Shown here in pieces: positions 54,383 to 63,525 of a stretch of DNA of 64,000 bases. The DNA lies in contig CAYQEC010000001.1 in assembly GCA_964416425.1 (NCBI GenBank), positions 62,001 to 126,000 of the forward strand. Reading direction: 5' to 3'. The notes beneath the pieces were generated by a model that worked only from the letters and a program-made list of their open reading frames with translations, searched no databases and was not told the origin of the DNA. The position numbers and the translations under genes were made by a program. The first letter of the stretch is position 1. Every line of letters starts with the position of its first letter. The DNA comes from CAYQEC01 sp964416425. Lineage in GTDB: Bacteria > Actinomycetota > Acidimicrobiia > Spongiisociales > UBA5794.

Positions 54383-55667
54383 GGCTTTCCTCCCGCATCG
54401 GGCGCCGCGCCAGGATCCGCAACACCATCACGGTGCTCGCCGCCAACGCCACGTACCCGGCGGCGACCACCAGGAAGATCCACCGGATCGCCGGAGCCGC
54501 GGTCACCGCCTCGGTCGTCCGCATCACCCCCTGCGCGATCCAGGGCTGGCGCCCCACCTCGGTCACGACCCAGCCTGCCTCCAGGGCGACGACCGCGGCC
54601 GGCCCGGCCGCGATCAGGGCCCACCGGTAGGCGCGCCGGTCGGGAAGGCGGCGGCGCCGCCACCACGACCATCCCGACCACAGCGCGACGAAGGCGAGCC
54701 CGAAGCCAACGGCGACCATCACCTGGAAGGCGACATGGACCATGGCGTCCGGTGGCCGCTCGGAGGCCGGCACCGCGTCGAGGCCGGGGATGACGGCATC
54801 AGGGTCGCCGTGGAGCAGCAGGGCGGCCCCGTGCGGAATCGAGATCGGACCGAACCTGAGCGGCGCCCCGGGCTCGGTGACCGCGATGCCTTCCATGGCG
54901 GCGAACTTGACGGGCTGGGTGCGGGCCACCACCCGGGCCGACCAGTCGCCGACGAAGACCTGGATCGGGGCGAACACCGCCCCCATCACCAGGCCGAGCG
55001 CCAGCGCCCGTCGCACATAGGCGGTGTCGCGCCCGCGAAGGGCGGCCCCGGCGTACACCATGGCGACGAGGAACCCCGTCACCATGTAGGCGGCGACGAT
55101 CATGTGCATCGTCTGCGACCAGGTGGCGGGGTTGAGCATCGCCCGCAGCGGGTTGGCGTCGACGACGCGGCCGTCCACCATCGTGAACCCCCGGGGTTGG
55201 TTCATCCAGGCGTTGGCGGTCACCACGAACCAGGCGGAGGCCACTCCGGAGAGGGCGATCGGCATGCCCGACCACCAGTGGACCCGGGGCGAGAGCCGAT
55301 CCCACCCGTAGAGGTAGATGCCGACGAAGATCCCCTCGAGGAAGAAGGCGAAGCCCTCCAGCGTGAAGGGCAGGCTGATCACCGACCCGAAGGTCCCCAT
55401 GAACTGGGGCCACAGCAGCCCCAGCTCGAACGACAGCACCGTCCCGGAGACGGCTCCGACCGCAAAGAGCACCGCAAAGGCGAGGGACCAGCGCCGCGCC
55501 ACCTCCCGCCACACCTCGTCGCCGGTGCGCAGGTAGCGGCGCTCCGCCACCAACATCAGGACCGGGAGTCCCACCCCGAGGCAGGCGAAGACGATGTGGA
55601 ACCCAAGCGTGACGGCCATCTGGCTCCGAGCCGCCAGCAACTCACCCGTCTCGGCCGCCGCCATCAT
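54372..55667 (-). CDS. cydA: Cytochrome bd quinol oxidase subunit I
   Basis: 431 residues from ATG 55667; GTG 55691 is an alternative eight codons upstream. Heme-ligand His in LGFHIVF near the N-terminus and in TMHMIVAAYM mid-protein; GRQPWIAQGVMRT is the conserved family segment. The short length and reduced quinol loop place it with the short-Q-loop (cyanide-insensitive-like) oxidases. High-affinity oxygen use at low oxygen is the usual role. cydB overlaps its 3' end. Confidence 0.93.
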   Translation of the reverse strand: MMAAAETGELLAARSQMAVTLGFHIVFACLGVGLPVLMLVAERRYLRTGDEVWREVARRWSLAFAVLFAVGAVSGTVLSFELGLLWPQFMGTFGSVISLPFTLEGFAFFLEGIFVGIYLYGWDRLSPRVHWWSGMPIALSGVASAWFVVTANAWMNQPRGFTMVDGRVVDANPLRAMLNPATWSQTMHMIVAAYMVTGFLVAMVYAGAALRGRDTAYVRRALALGLVMGAVFAPIQVFVGDWSARVVARTQPVKFAAMEGIAVTEPGAPLRFGPISIPHGAALLLHGDPDAVIPGLDAVPASERPPDAMVHVAFQVMVAVGFGLAFVALWSGWSWWRRRRLPDRRAYRWALIAAGPAAVVALEAGWVVTEVGRQPWIAQGVMRTTEAVTAAPAIRWIFLVVAAGYVALAASTVMVLRILARRPMREESRVG

Positions 55668-55728
55668 CGTGAAGGGGATCACGAGATGCACGTTACCTGC
55701 CGGACCGGGGCCGATGCAGTTTCGGCCC

Positions 55729-56439
55729 TCAGCCCGCCGCGAGGGCGGCAGCCCGCCGCAGCACCGCGTCGAGCATCTCCTCGGTGAGGCGCCCGGTGAA
55801 GGTGTTCTGCTGGCTGGGATGGAAGCTGAGCAGCAGGGTCCGGCCGCCAAAAAGGGCGACCTCGCGGTCGTGCCCGAAGGCGGGCCGGGGGCGGGGCATC
55901 TCGTGCCCGGCGGCGATGAGGGCCCGCCACAGCGACTGGTAGGCGAAGCCGCCGAGGCAGAGGAAGACACGGGCTCGGGTCAGCAGCGCCAGCTCGGCCC
56001 GCAACCAGGCGGCGCAGGTGTCGCGCTCGGCCGGAGTCGGTTTGTTGGCGGGCGGGGCGCACCGCACCGCAGCCGTGACCCACGCCTCCGCCAGTACCAG
56101 GCCGTCGCTGCGGCCGGTCGACTCGGGCTGGTTGGCGAACCCGGCCCGGTACAGCGCCCGGTAGAGCCACTCGCCGCTCCGGTCACCGGTGAACATGCGC
56201 CCGGTGCGGTTCGCCCCGTGGGCGGCCGGGGCGAGCCCGACCACGACCAGGCGGGCGTCGGGGTCTCCGAAGCCCGGCACCGGACGCCCCCAGTACTCCT
56301 CGTCCCGGAAGGCGCGCCGCTTCTCGCCGGCGACCTGCTCCCGCCACGCCACCAGGCGGGGACATCGACGGCATTCGACCAGAGCCGCGGTGAGGGACGG
56401 CAGCGTGGCGTGGCGGGAGGGGTCGGCGGCCGGGGTCAC
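55729..56439 (-). CDS. udgB: Family 5 uracil-DNA glycosylase (UdgB type)
   Basis: 236 residues from GTG 56439. Family 5 motifs: GLAPAAHGANRTGRMFTGD in the catalytic motif 1 (Ala-rich, lacking the acidic residue of families 1 and 4) and SFHPSQQNTFTG in motif 2. Four Cys for a [4Fe-4S] cluster come from CRRC near the N-terminus and VRC/DTC in the middle. It removes uracil, and in some species hypoxanthine, from DNA. It is coupled by GTGA to the lipoprotein gene upstream. Confidence 0.92.
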   Translation of the reverse strand: MTPAADPSRHATLPSLTAALVECRRCPRLVAWREQVAGEKRRAFRDEEYWGRPVPGFGDPDARLVVVGLAPAAHGANRTGRMFTGDRSGEWLYRALYRAGFANQPESTGRSDGLVLAEAWVTAAVRCAPPANKPTPAERDTCAAWLRAELALLTRARVFLCLGGFAYQSLWRALIAAGHEMPRPRPAFGHDREVALFGGRTLLLSFHPSQQNTFTGRLTEEMLDAVLRRAAALAAG

Positions 56440-57980
56440 TCGGCGGGAGGCAGGAAGCCGGCGTCGAAGGACGTGGTGGCGCTCCACAGCATCCAACCCA
56501 GTCCGCGCTCGTCGGCGATCGATTGGAGCTGCATGATCACGTCGTCGGGGATGTTGTACCGCTGCAGCCAGGGCCGGTAGATGGAGAAACCCTTGAGGCG
56601 GGGGATGCCGGCGTCGAGGGCGGCGGTGACCACCTCGGGGGCATGATCGTTGGGGTTGTCGAATCCCATCCAGCCCTTCCGGTAGGTGTAGGTGTAGATC
56701 ATCGGGCTCAGGACGTCGATCGATTCCGAGAGGGCCTCCGGCTGCTGCCCGATCCCCTCGTCGCCGGAACTCTCCAGGGTGATGGCAAAGATGTCGGCGG
56801 CCACCGCGCACCCCATCGGGTTGAGCCGCTCGTAGGCGGCCTTGAGGAAGGCGGCGATGGTCTCGACCCGCTTGGCGGTCGCCTCGGCGCCGTAGTAGTC
56901 GTCCCACGTGTCGTAGCTGAACTCGTCGAACTTGAGTGTGGAAATGGTCCCGTCGGACGGGAACCGCACGTAGTCGAACTGGACCTCGTCGAAGCCACGA
57001 CGGCAGGCCTCCTCTGCGAGGTCGAGCGGCAGCTCCCAGGCACCGCGGTCGGTGGGATCGAGCCAGGCGAGGTTGCGGTTGTTGACCCACGGCTGCCCGG
57101 TACTGCTGTCGATCGCGGCCAGCTCGGGATGGTGGCGGGCGAGGAAGTCGTCCTGGAACGTGACGATGCGGGTGATCTTGTAGAGGCCGTGCTCGTCCAT
57201 GTCCCGGATTCTCTCGTCGAGGTCGTAGTACTCGGCGACCGACCCGATCTCGTGGGCCAGCGGCACCTCGGTGTCCCGCAGCACCACCCCGGCCTCGTTC
57301 TTGGTGTCGAGCACGAAGGCGTTGACCTCGGTGGTGTCGGCCAGGTCCAGCAGCTCGGCCCATTTGGCGTCGCTGCCGGCCCCGGTGTTGTCGCCGCCGA
57401 CCCGGAGGGCGTGGATCATGCGCGGCGCCAGGTCCACCGCCACCTCATCGGTGGAGGCGTCCCACGTCAGCGTCGCCGGCTCCCAGGCGGGCCGCTGCAC
57501 CGTGAGGTCACCGACCTGGGCCCGGACCAGTGTGAACCCCCCGTCGGGGTTCGTCCTGGTCGAGACGTCCCCCAACGTCACGGTGGCGCCGGGGAGGCCA
57601 CGGCCGTCGGGACCGCTCACCGTCCCGGTGAGCACGACCGGTTCGAGGCGCACTTCGAGCGGCTTGCCGGCGTCGGGAAGAGATTCGACGACGACCGAGC
57701 CATCGTGGAATCCGGGGGCACGCACCGTGACCGGCATCGGCTCCCCGTTCCACAGCACGGTGCCGTGCCCGTCGGCGTCGGTGGCGACCACTTCGGCGCC
57801 GGTGTCCAGTTCGGCCGTCACCGGGGTGAGATCGTCGGCGCCGAGCACCAGGAACGGGACCTCGGGTGCCGGGGGCTCCGGCTGGATCACCGACTCACCG
57901 GCGACGAGGGCCGCAGGGCCGGCGCAGGCCGAAGTGACCAGCACCGTGGCAACGAGCAGCAGAGTGGATCGCCTTCGCAT
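56436..57980 (-). CDS. Putative glycoside hydrolase lipoprotein (DUF4015-like) with carboxypeptidase-regulatory-like domain
   Basis: 514 residues from ATG 57980. Lipoprotein signal peptide with TSAC near residue 19, then a short beta domain and a carboxypeptidase-regulatory-like repeat (GTVSGPDGRGLPGATVTL, about 120-175), then a TIM-barrel domain (about 195-510) with VNAFVLDTKNEAG, RRGFDEVQFDYVRFP and VLSPMIYTYTYRKGWMG. These are the hallmarks of the putative glycosyl hydrolase family DUF4015; Asp/Glu in EVQFDYVRFP are the likely catalytic region. It probably acts on a surface polysaccharide. Substrate unknown. Confidence 0.85.
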   Translation of the reverse strand: MRRRSTLLLVATVLVTSACAGPAALVAGESVIQPEPPAPEVPFLVLGADDLTPVTAELDTGAEVVATDADGHGTVLWNGEPMPVTVRAPGFHDGSVVVESLPDAGKPLEVRLEPVVLTGTVSGPDGRGLPGATVTLGDVSTRTNPDGGFTLVRAQVGDLTVQRPAWEPATLTWDASTDEVAVDLAPRMIHALRVGGDNTGAGSDAKWAELLDLADTTEVNAFVLDTKNEAGVVLRDTEVPLAHEIGSVAEYYDLDERIRDMDEHGLYKITRIVTFQDDFLARHHPELAAIDSSTGQPWVNNRNLAWLDPTDRGAWELPLDLAEEACRRGFDEVQFDYVRFPSDGTISTLKFDEFSYDTWDDYYGAEATAKRVETIAAFLKAAYERLNPMGCAVAADIFAITLESSGDEGIGQQPEALSESIDVLSPMIYTYTYRKGWMGFDNPNDHAPEVVTAALDAGIPRLKGFSIYRPWLQRYNIPDDVIMQLQSIADERGLGWMLWSATTSFDAGFLPPAE

Positions 57981-58076
57981 CAACCGTGAGTTTCTCCCGA
58001 GCACCTCGCCCGCCTCGAGCGCTTCACACCGCGCTCACGGGTCGTGAGGCGAGAGCGATGCCAGGGTAGTAATCGA

Positions 58077-58105
58077 TTGCGGGTTACGCCGACCCGTGAT
58101 AGGTT
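58077..58105 (+). promoter_or_regulatory. Sigma-70-type promoter of the sigma factor gene
   Basis: TTGCGG (-35, 58077-58082), 17-base spacer, TAGGTT (-10, 58100-58105). This is the best conventional promoter in the window. It leaves a leader of about 40 bases containing a small CCCTTC/GAAGGG hairpin and a strong Shine-Dalgarno before the ATG at 58155. Confidence 0.6.
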
Positions 58106-58154
58106 CGGCGGGCTTCTCCCTTCCTGAAGGGAACCGCACGAGAAGGGGGGCCGT

Positions 58155-59087
58155 ATGGTCAGCAGGGCCAAAGAAGCGCAGCTCTCGGATGCTGTCGGCA
58201 TCTACCTGGAGGAAGTAGCCACCCACGAGCTGCTCACCGCCGACGACGAGGTGCGCTTGGCCCGGGACATCGAGCTGGGACGCCGCGCCGCGGCCCGCCT
58301 CGAGGTTGAATCCGGCGCCCTGACACCCGCCGAGCGACAGGTCCTCACCCGCCAGGTCAGGAGCGGCGACGACGCCAAGGCCGAGTTCATCCGCAGCAAC
58401 CTGCGGCTGGTGATCTCGATCGCCAAGCGGTACACCGGCCGGGGGCTCGACCTGCTCGACCTCATCCAGGAGGGCAACCTCGGCCTGATCCGCGCCGTGG
58501 AGAAGTTCGACTGGCGCAAGGGATTCAAGTTCTCCACCTACGCCACCTGGTGGATCCGCCAGGCCATCACCCGCGGCCTCGGCAACAGCGGACGCACCAT
58601 CCGCCTCCCGGTGCACATGGTCGACGTGGTGCGTACCGTGCAGGAGACCGAGGCGGCCCTCCAGGAGCACTACCGGCGCCGCCCGACGGTGACCGAGATC
58701 GCCGAGATCAGCGGTCTCGACGAGGACAAGATCACCATCGCTCTCACCACCCCCGACGACTGCGTCTCGCTCGACCGTCCGGTCGGGGAGGACGGCGACG
58801 CCAACCTCGGCGACTTCGTCGAGGACGCCGAGGCGATCGACCCGTTCCTGGTGGTCGCCGAGGGTGCCCGGCGTGAGCAGCTCGACAAGGCCCTCACCAT
58901 GCTCGACGAGCGGGAGCGCACCGTGATCACCTTGCGCTACGGCCTCAAGGGGGAGACGCCCCGCACTCTCTCCGACGTGGGCAAGTCGCTGGGGATCACC
59001 CGGGAGCGGGTGCGCCAGATCGAGACCCGGGCGTTGGGGAAGCTGCGCCACCCGGCTTCCGCCTACGACCTGGAGAGCCTGCTCTGA
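58155..59087 (+). CDS. RNA polymerase sigma factor, sigma-70 group (SigA/SigB-like)
   Basis: 310 residues from ATG with AGGGGGG upstream. Region 1.2 (DAVGIYLEEVATHELLT), region 2 with NLRLVISIAKRY and FSTYATWWIRQAI, region 3, and region 4 with LGITRERVRQIE. There is no long region 1.1, and the length is near that of group 2 or short primary sigmas of actinobacteria (mycobacterial SigB, Streptomyces Hrd type). With no genome-wide view I cannot say whether it is the housekeeping factor. Monocistronic by context. Confidence 0.93.
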   Translation: MVSRAKEAQLSDAVGIYLEEVATHELLTADDEVRLARDIELGRRAAARLEVESGALTPAERQVLTRQVRSGDDAKAEFIRSNLRLVISIAKRYTGRGLDLLDLIQEGNLGLIRAVEKFDWRKGFKFSTYATWWIRQAITRGLGNSGRTIRLPVHMVDVVRTVQETEAALQEHYRRRPTVTEIAEISGLDEDKITIALTTPDDCVSLDRPVGEDGDANLGDFVEDAEAIDPFLVVAEGARREQLDKALTMLDERERTVITLRYGLKGETPRTLSDVGKSLGITRERVRQIETRALGKLRHPASAYDLESLL

Positions 59088-59105
59088 GCCACCGACCCGG
59101 CCGGC

Positions 59106-59765
59106 TCAGAAGAGCCGCAGCGCTGGGGAATCGACGCCCCGCAGCTCGTCGTAGTCCACTTCGATCCAGGCGATGCCCCGATCGTCTGCGAGCAGGCGGG
59201 CCTGCGGCTTGACCTGCTGGGCGACGAACATGCCGCGCACCGGCGCCAGCCGCTCGTCCCTCCCCAGGAACTCCAGGTAGCGGGTGAGCTGCTCCACCCC
59301 GTCGATCTCGCCGCGGCGCTTGATCTCGATCGCCACCGTGGCCCCGTCGGCGCCCCGGCACAGCAGGTCGACCGGACCCACCGGGGTCGGGTACTCCCGG
59401 CGGATCAGCGACAGGCCGGCCTCGAGCAGCTCGACCCGCTCGGCGAGCAGCCCCTGCAGCTCCGCTTCGACGCCGTCCTTCTGAAGACCGGGGTCCTCCC
59501 CCAGCTCGACGGTCGTCTCGAAGTGGATCTCGGTGATGTTGATCGTGAGCCGCTCCCCCTTGGGGTTGGTGACGATCCACCGCCCCTCTTCCTCGGTGAG
59601 GGTGTTGGGGGCGTTCATCCAGTTGAGTGGCTTGTAGGCGCCACCGTCGGCGTGGACCGCCACGCAGCCGTCGGCCTTCACCATCACCAGCCGGGTGGCC
59701 ATGGGGAGGAAGGCGGAGAGCCTGCCCTCGTACTCGACGCTGCATTCGGCGACCAGGATGCGCAT
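59106..59765 (-). CDS. nucS: Mismatch-specific endonuclease NucS (EndoMS)
   Basis: 219 residues. N-terminal DNA-binding beta domain and a C-terminal RecB-like nuclease with catalytic Asp in PVDLLCRG and Glu-Ile-Lys in VAIEIKRRGE, followed by the QLTRYLEF helix. It cuts both strands at mismatches and replaces MutS/MutL repair in most actinobacteria and some archaea. The protein ends ALRLF, which resembles sliding-clamp-binding tails, a known way of stimulating actinobacterial NucS (inference for this protein). Confidence 0.94.
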   Translation of the reverse strand: MRILVAECSVEYEGRLSAFLPMATRLVMVKADGCVAVHADGGAYKPLNWMNAPNTLTEEEGRWIVTNPKGERLTINITEIHFETTVELGEDPGLQKDGVEAELQGLLAERVELLEAGLSLIRREYPTPVGPVDLLCRGADGATVAIEIKRRGEIDGVEQLTRYLEFLGRDERLAPVRGMFVAQQVKPQARLLADDRGIAWIEVDYDELRGVDSPALRLF

Positions 59766-59817
59766 TCTTCGGAGCGTAGTTGGCCGCCGGGCGCGGGAAC
59801 GGCGGCGGCCGGCGGTG

Positions 59818-61221
59818 TCAGCCGACCGCGCCCACCATCTGCAGCTCGATGAGGCGGTTGAGCTCGACGGCGTACTCCATCGGGAGTTCCTTGACGATGG
59901 GCTCGATGAAGCCGGCCACGATCATGGCGGTCGCTTCCGCTTCGGTGAGGCCACGGCTCATCAGGTAGAAGAGCTGTTCCTCCCCGACCTTGGAGACGGT
60001 GGCTTCGTGGCCCATGTCGATGTTGGACTCCTCGATCTCCATGTACGGGTAGGTGTCGGAGCGGGAGTCCTCGTCGAGGATCAGGGCGTCACACCGCACG
60101 AACGACTTGGAGTGCTCGGCCCCGGGCTCGACCCGGACCAGGCCCCGGTAGCCGGCCCTTCCCCCGTTCTTGGAGATGGACTTGGAGGTGATGAGGGAGG
60201 AGGTGTTGGGAGCGACGTGGACCATCTTGGCCCCGGCGTCCTGGTGCTGGCCCTTCCCGGCGAAGGCGATGGAGAGCACCTCGCCGTGGGCGCCCTCCTC
60301 CATCAGCCACACCGCCGGGTACTTCATGGTGAGCTTGGAACCGAGGTTGCCGTCGATCCACTCCATGGTGGCGTTGCGGTAGGCCGCCGCCCGCTTGGTG
60401 ACGAGGTTGTAGACGTTGTTGGACCAGTTCTGGATGGTCGTGTAGCGGCAGCGGCCGCCCTCCTTGACGATGATCTCGACCACCGCGGCATGCAGCGAGT
60501 CGCTGCTGTAGGTGGGGGCCGAGCAGCCCTCGACGTAGTGGCAGTAGGCGCCCTCGTCGACGATGATCAGGGTCCGTTCGAACTGCCCCATGTTCTGGGC
60601 GTTGATCCGGAAGTAGGCCTGGAGCGGCTGGTCGAGGTGCACCCCGGGCGGGACGTAGATGAAGCTGCCGCCCGACCACACCGCCGAGTTGAGGGCCGCG
60701 TACTTGTTGTCGTTGGGTGGGATGATGGTGCCGAAGTATTCCCGCACCAGGTCGGGATACTCCCGCAGGGCGGTGTCGGTGTCGGTGAACAGCACGCCGA
60801 GCGAGGCGAGGTCCTCCCGGTTCCGGTGGTACACCACCTCGGACTCGTACTGGGCGGTCACCCCGGCGAGGTACTTGCGCTCCGCCTGGGGGATGCCCAG
60901 CTTCTCGTAGGTGTTCTTGATGGACTCGGGCACCATGTCCCAGTCCTTCGCCTGGCCCTCCATCGGCTTGATGTAGTAGTAGATGTCGTCGAAGTCGATG
61001 TCGTTGAGGGCGCCGCCCCCACCCCACTGCGGCACCGGCTTGCGGAGGAATCGCTGGTACGCCTTGAGCCGGAACTGCAGCATCCACTCGGGCTCGTGCT
61101 TCATCGCCGACATCTGCCGGATGATGTCCTCGTTGAGACCCTTCTGGGGCTTGAAGACGTAGTCTTCCTCGTCGGCCCATCCGAGCCGGTATGTGCCGAG
61201 ATCGACGTCGACGGTGGTCAT
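59818..61221 (-). CDS. sufB: Iron-sulfur scaffold protein SufB
   Basis: 467 residues, full length. SufBD beta-helix core with PPGVHLDQPLQAYFRIN, YVEGCSAPTYS (conserved Cys), the region GRCRYTTIQNWS and the C-terminal SFVRCDALILD plus SRGLTEAEA. It assembles the nascent cluster with SufC and SufD. Unusually it stands alone: no suf gene is adjacent, and sufD lies 6.5 kb downstream past nucS, a sigma factor, udgB and cydAB. The upstream region shares GGGAATAGT with the sufE promoter region. Confidence 0.95.
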   Translation of the reverse strand: MTTVDVDLGTYRLGWADEEDYVFKPQKGLNEDIIRQMSAMKHEPEWMLQFRLKAYQRFLRKPVPQWGGGGALNDIDFDDIYYYIKPMEGQAKDWDMVPESIKNTYEKLGIPQAERKYLAGVTAQYESEVVYHRNREDLASLGVLFTDTDTALREYPDLVREYFGTIIPPNDNKYAALNSAVWSGGSFIYVPPGVHLDQPLQAYFRINAQNMGQFERTLIIVDEGAYCHYVEGCSAPTYSSDSLHAAVVEIIVKEGGRCRYTTIQNWSNNVYNLVTKRAAAYRNATMEWIDGNLGSKLTMKYPAVWLMEEGAHGEVLSIAFAGKGQHQDAGAKMVHVAPNTSSLITSKSISKNGGRAGYRGLVRVEPGAEHSKSFVRCDALILDEDSRSDTYPYMEIEESNIDMGHEATVSKVGEEQLFYLMSRGLTEAEATAMIVAGFIEPIVKELPMEYAVELNRLIELQMVGAVG

Positions 61222-61257
61222 TGAACCACGCTCCTCAGAATCTCACCGTGAATTTGC

Positions 61258-61266
61258 ACTATTCCC
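61258..61266 (-). promoter_or_regulatory. GGGAATAGT motif upstream of sufB
   Basis: The nine bases lie 36 bases before the sufB start and are shared exactly with the sseA/sufE intergenic region. They may hold a -10 hexamer (AATAGT) or part of a regulator site common to the dispersed suf genes. Confidence 0.35.
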
Positions 61267-61455
61267 GTAGGTGGATTGTCCCACGGCAGCAGTTCCTGCA
61301 CAAGGCCGGCCGGACGGTAGTCCGGCTGCTGCCGGAGCTCCAGATAGGGCGATCCCGCCGAGACGGTGGTGTGGGAGTGGGGGAAGACCGGGACCGACCC
61401 GGCGGGACCGCACCTGATGCAACGCTCCCGGGCCCGCCCATGTTCCGCGACCCGG

Positions 61456-61608
61456 TCAGCGGCCGCCACCGCCCGGGTTCGGCGAGAGCACCCAGAACCG
61501 ACCCACCTCGTCGTCCCAGTGCTCGAGGAGACGGTGCGCCCGGGCCGATCCGGTCTCGACGGCGTGCTCGGCGAGCAGGGCCCGGACCGCCGCGGCGGCC
61601 TCCGGAAC
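61456..61608 (-). pseudogene. Remnant resembling the C-terminus of glutamate synthase large subunit
   Basis: The last 50 codons before the stop at 61456 read VPEAAAAVRALLAEHAVETG, then SARAHRLLEHWDDEVGRFWV. This is the pattern at the extreme C-terminus of GltB (helix, Thr-Gly-Ser-x-Arg-Ala, then Trp-Asp and Phe-x-x-Val-x-Pro). There is no plausible start codon or ribosome site near, and the rest of the 1500-residue enzyme is absent. It lies between divergent sufB and the Rossmann gene; the 234 bases from its stop to the sufB start hold the sufB promoter and otherwise nothing I can name. A chance likeness is possible at this length. Confidence 0.4.
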
Positions 61609-61722
61609 GAGCCCAGCGCCGGCGGGGCGCTCTCGGCGAACCAGGAGGCGGCCGTCCCGGCGAGGGGCGGCAAGTGTAGGGGTGAGGGCGCGGAACCGAA
61701 AGGGGTTCGCCCCACGAGCCCG

Positions 61723-61728
61723 TAGGCT
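61723..61728 (+). promoter_or_regulatory. -10 element of a probable leaderless promoter for the gene at 61735
   Basis: TAGGCT lies six bases before the ATG at 61735; no Shine-Dalgarno sequence is present between them. Confidence 0.5.
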
Positions 61729-61734
61729 GATTTG

Positions 61735-62199
61735 ATGCCCGTCATCGTCGTCGGAGCCGACACCGAGGCCGGGGCGGCCGTGGTCGCCGCCCTCTTGGGT
61801 CAGAGCCCGGAGCTTCGCGTCTTCGTGAGCGACCCGGCCGTGGTCGCCGGTCTCCCCTCCTGGGTCAAGACCGCCGTCGGCGACGTCTCCGACGGCACCC
61901 ATGTCGGGGCCGCCGCTCACGGCGCCTTCTGCGCCGTGGTCATCGAGGAGGCCGCCGTCGACGACCGGCCCCGCGCCTTCGCCGCGGATCCGGAGGCGGT
62001 GCTCGCCCAGTGGGCCGACGGGCTCGCCGATGCCGGGGTGGGGCGCCTCATCTGGGTGGGGCGGCCGGAGGCGGCGGATCTGTTCCGCGGCGTCGCTCCC
62101 GAGCTCGCCGTCGTGGAGCGTGCCGGCCGCTCACCGCAGCAGGTCGCCGCCGCGGTGGCGGCAATCGAGGAGGCGGAGCGGATCGGTCCGGCCGGCTGA
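61735..62199 (+). CDS. Short Rossmann-fold protein, NmrA/epimerase-like
   Basis: 154 residues. It opens MPVIVVGADTEAGAAVVAALL, a dinucleotide-binding-like beta-alpha unit though the glycine pattern (GADTEAG) is not the strict GxxGxxG, followed by VSDPAVV, AVGDVSDG and GAFCAVVIEEA, alternating strands as in atypical short-chain reductases. It is about half their length and lacks a Tyr-x-x-x-Lys site, so it may bind a nucleotide without catalysis. No partner is evident; the Eis-like gene converges on it. Confidence 0.6.
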   Translation: MPVIVVGADTEAGAAVVAALLGQSPELRVFVSDPAVVAGLPSWVKTAVGDVSDGTHVGAAAHGAFCAVVIEEAAVDDRPRAFAADPEAVLAQWADGLADAGVGRLIWVGRPEAADLFRGVAPELAVVERAGRSPQQVAAAVAAIEEAERIGPAG

Positions 62200-62216
62200 C
62201 GGGCGGCGCGAGACCG

Positions 62217-63434
62217 CTAGAACACCTCGGCGCACCACGGCGCCCGGTCCCAGCCGAACAGGATGTCGGCCGTCGTGACCGCTCCCGCCGCACCGGTGAC
62301 GAGGCCGGCGTCTGCCAGGACCGTGGCGCTCCTCCCACCCAGGTAGAGCGCCGCCAGAGTCGCCGCCGTCAGCGTGAGGTCGGCCTCGGCGTCGGTGCGA
62401 CGGCACTCGGCGGCCCCTTGCTCGACGGCGAGCCGGTAGCTGCCGTCGTTCCACGGGCAGTACTCGTCGACGACCCGCAGCACCAGCGTCCCGTCGGCGC
62501 GGTAGCGACGCCCGGTGAGTGCGGCGACGACGTCGAGGAGCCGCAGCCAGAGACCGTCGCCGATGCGGCGCTCGATCCGGCGGTTGTCGGTGGCGATCCA
62601 GGCCAGCAGGGTGTCGGTCGGGGCGTTGTTCCAACTCACGCGTGGGAACAGGTCGATGCGGCTCAGGTACTGCCAGAGGGCCTGTTCGGTGGCGCCGTCG
62701 ACGGCGATGACCTCGGTGACCCGGACCTCGCCGACGGAGTGGCCGCCGTCCCACTCGGACTTCTGGCGGTACACGGCGTAGCCGGTGGGCATGGCGGCCC
62801 GGGAAGCCACCACGAACCGGTTGGCGCTGGCGCCGTGGCGCCACTGCGGCGGGTCGTGGAAGTGACGGCCCTCCCACCAGGCGTCGCTGCGCCCCAGCAT
62901 GCCCGGCCGGTGGACGCGGGCCCGCCGGTACACCTCGGGGAGCACCTCCCGCGCCGCGGCGGTGTCGAGCAGGGCGAGGCTGGGCCCGGCGGGGTCGGAG
63001 GCGATCTCGAGCCGGGGGCCGTCGAAGGCAATCGCCGCCTTGTCGGCCGCCGCCCCGAAGCCGAAGCGGCCGTAGATGGGCCATTCCGCCGCCCACAACC
63101 CGCCGAGTGGATCGCCCCGCTCGTGGGCCTGGTCGGTGTAGGCCCGGATCATGGACAACATGACCCCACGGCGCCGGTGGGTCGGCCGCACCGTCACCAT
63201 GGTGAGTCCCGCCAGTGGCAGCACCCCGCCGGGCACCGTCAGATCGAAGGGCATGTCGGCCGAGGTACCCACCATCGTGGCACCTTCGAAGGCGGTGGCG
63301 GTGCGGTCGAGGGGGTGGGTGGAGACGAACCGGGCGACGTCGTCCTCGAGCACCTCACCGCCGAACGTTTCGACACAGACCCGCTGGAACTCGGGAACCT
63401 CGCCTTCGGTGATCGGTCGCACGATGATGCTCAC
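62217..63434 (-). CDS. Eis-type GNAT N-acetyltransferase
   Basis: 405 residues. An N-terminal GNAT domain with the acetyl-CoA loop VRPTHRRRGVM (about 85), a second GNAT-like domain, and a C-terminal SCP2-like domain: the three-part layout of Eis proteins. The sequence ends in Phe, as Eis proteins do; that carboxylate is the catalytic base in the family. Eis enzymes acetylate many amines of aminoglycosides and protein lysines. Whether this one gives drug resistance is unknown. Confidence 0.9.
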   Translation of the reverse strand: MSIIVRPITEGEVPEFQRVCVETFGGEVLEDDVARFVSTHPLDRTATAFEGATMVGTSADMPFDLTVPGGVLPLAGLTMVTVRPTHRRRGVMLSMIRAYTDQAHERGDPLGGLWAAEWPIYGRFGFGAAADKAAIAFDGPRLEIASDPAGPSLALLDTAAAREVLPEVYRRARVHRPGMLGRSDAWWEGRHFHDPPQWRHGASANRFVVASRAAMPTGYAVYRQKSEWDGGHSVGEVRVTEVIAVDGATEQALWQYLSRIDLFPRVSWNNAPTDTLLAWIATDNRRIERRIGDGLWLRLLDVVAALTGRRYRADGTLVLRVVDEYCPWNDGSYRLAVEQGAAECRRTDAEADLTLTAATLAALYLGGRSATVLADAGLVTGAAGAVTTADILFGWDRAPWCAEVF

Positions 63435-63525
63435 GGCGGCAAGTTATCAGCTCGCCGTCCGAGATCGGGCATCCCGAGCCGCGATAGGATGATTACACAA
63501 TTACCGCAAGGAAGGAGAAGCCCCC

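Noticed and set aside
61259..61441. Short minus-strand open frames between sufB and the GltB-like remnant
   Set aside because: Arg/Ser-rich shadow composition, no ribosome sites and overlap with the probable sufB promoter.
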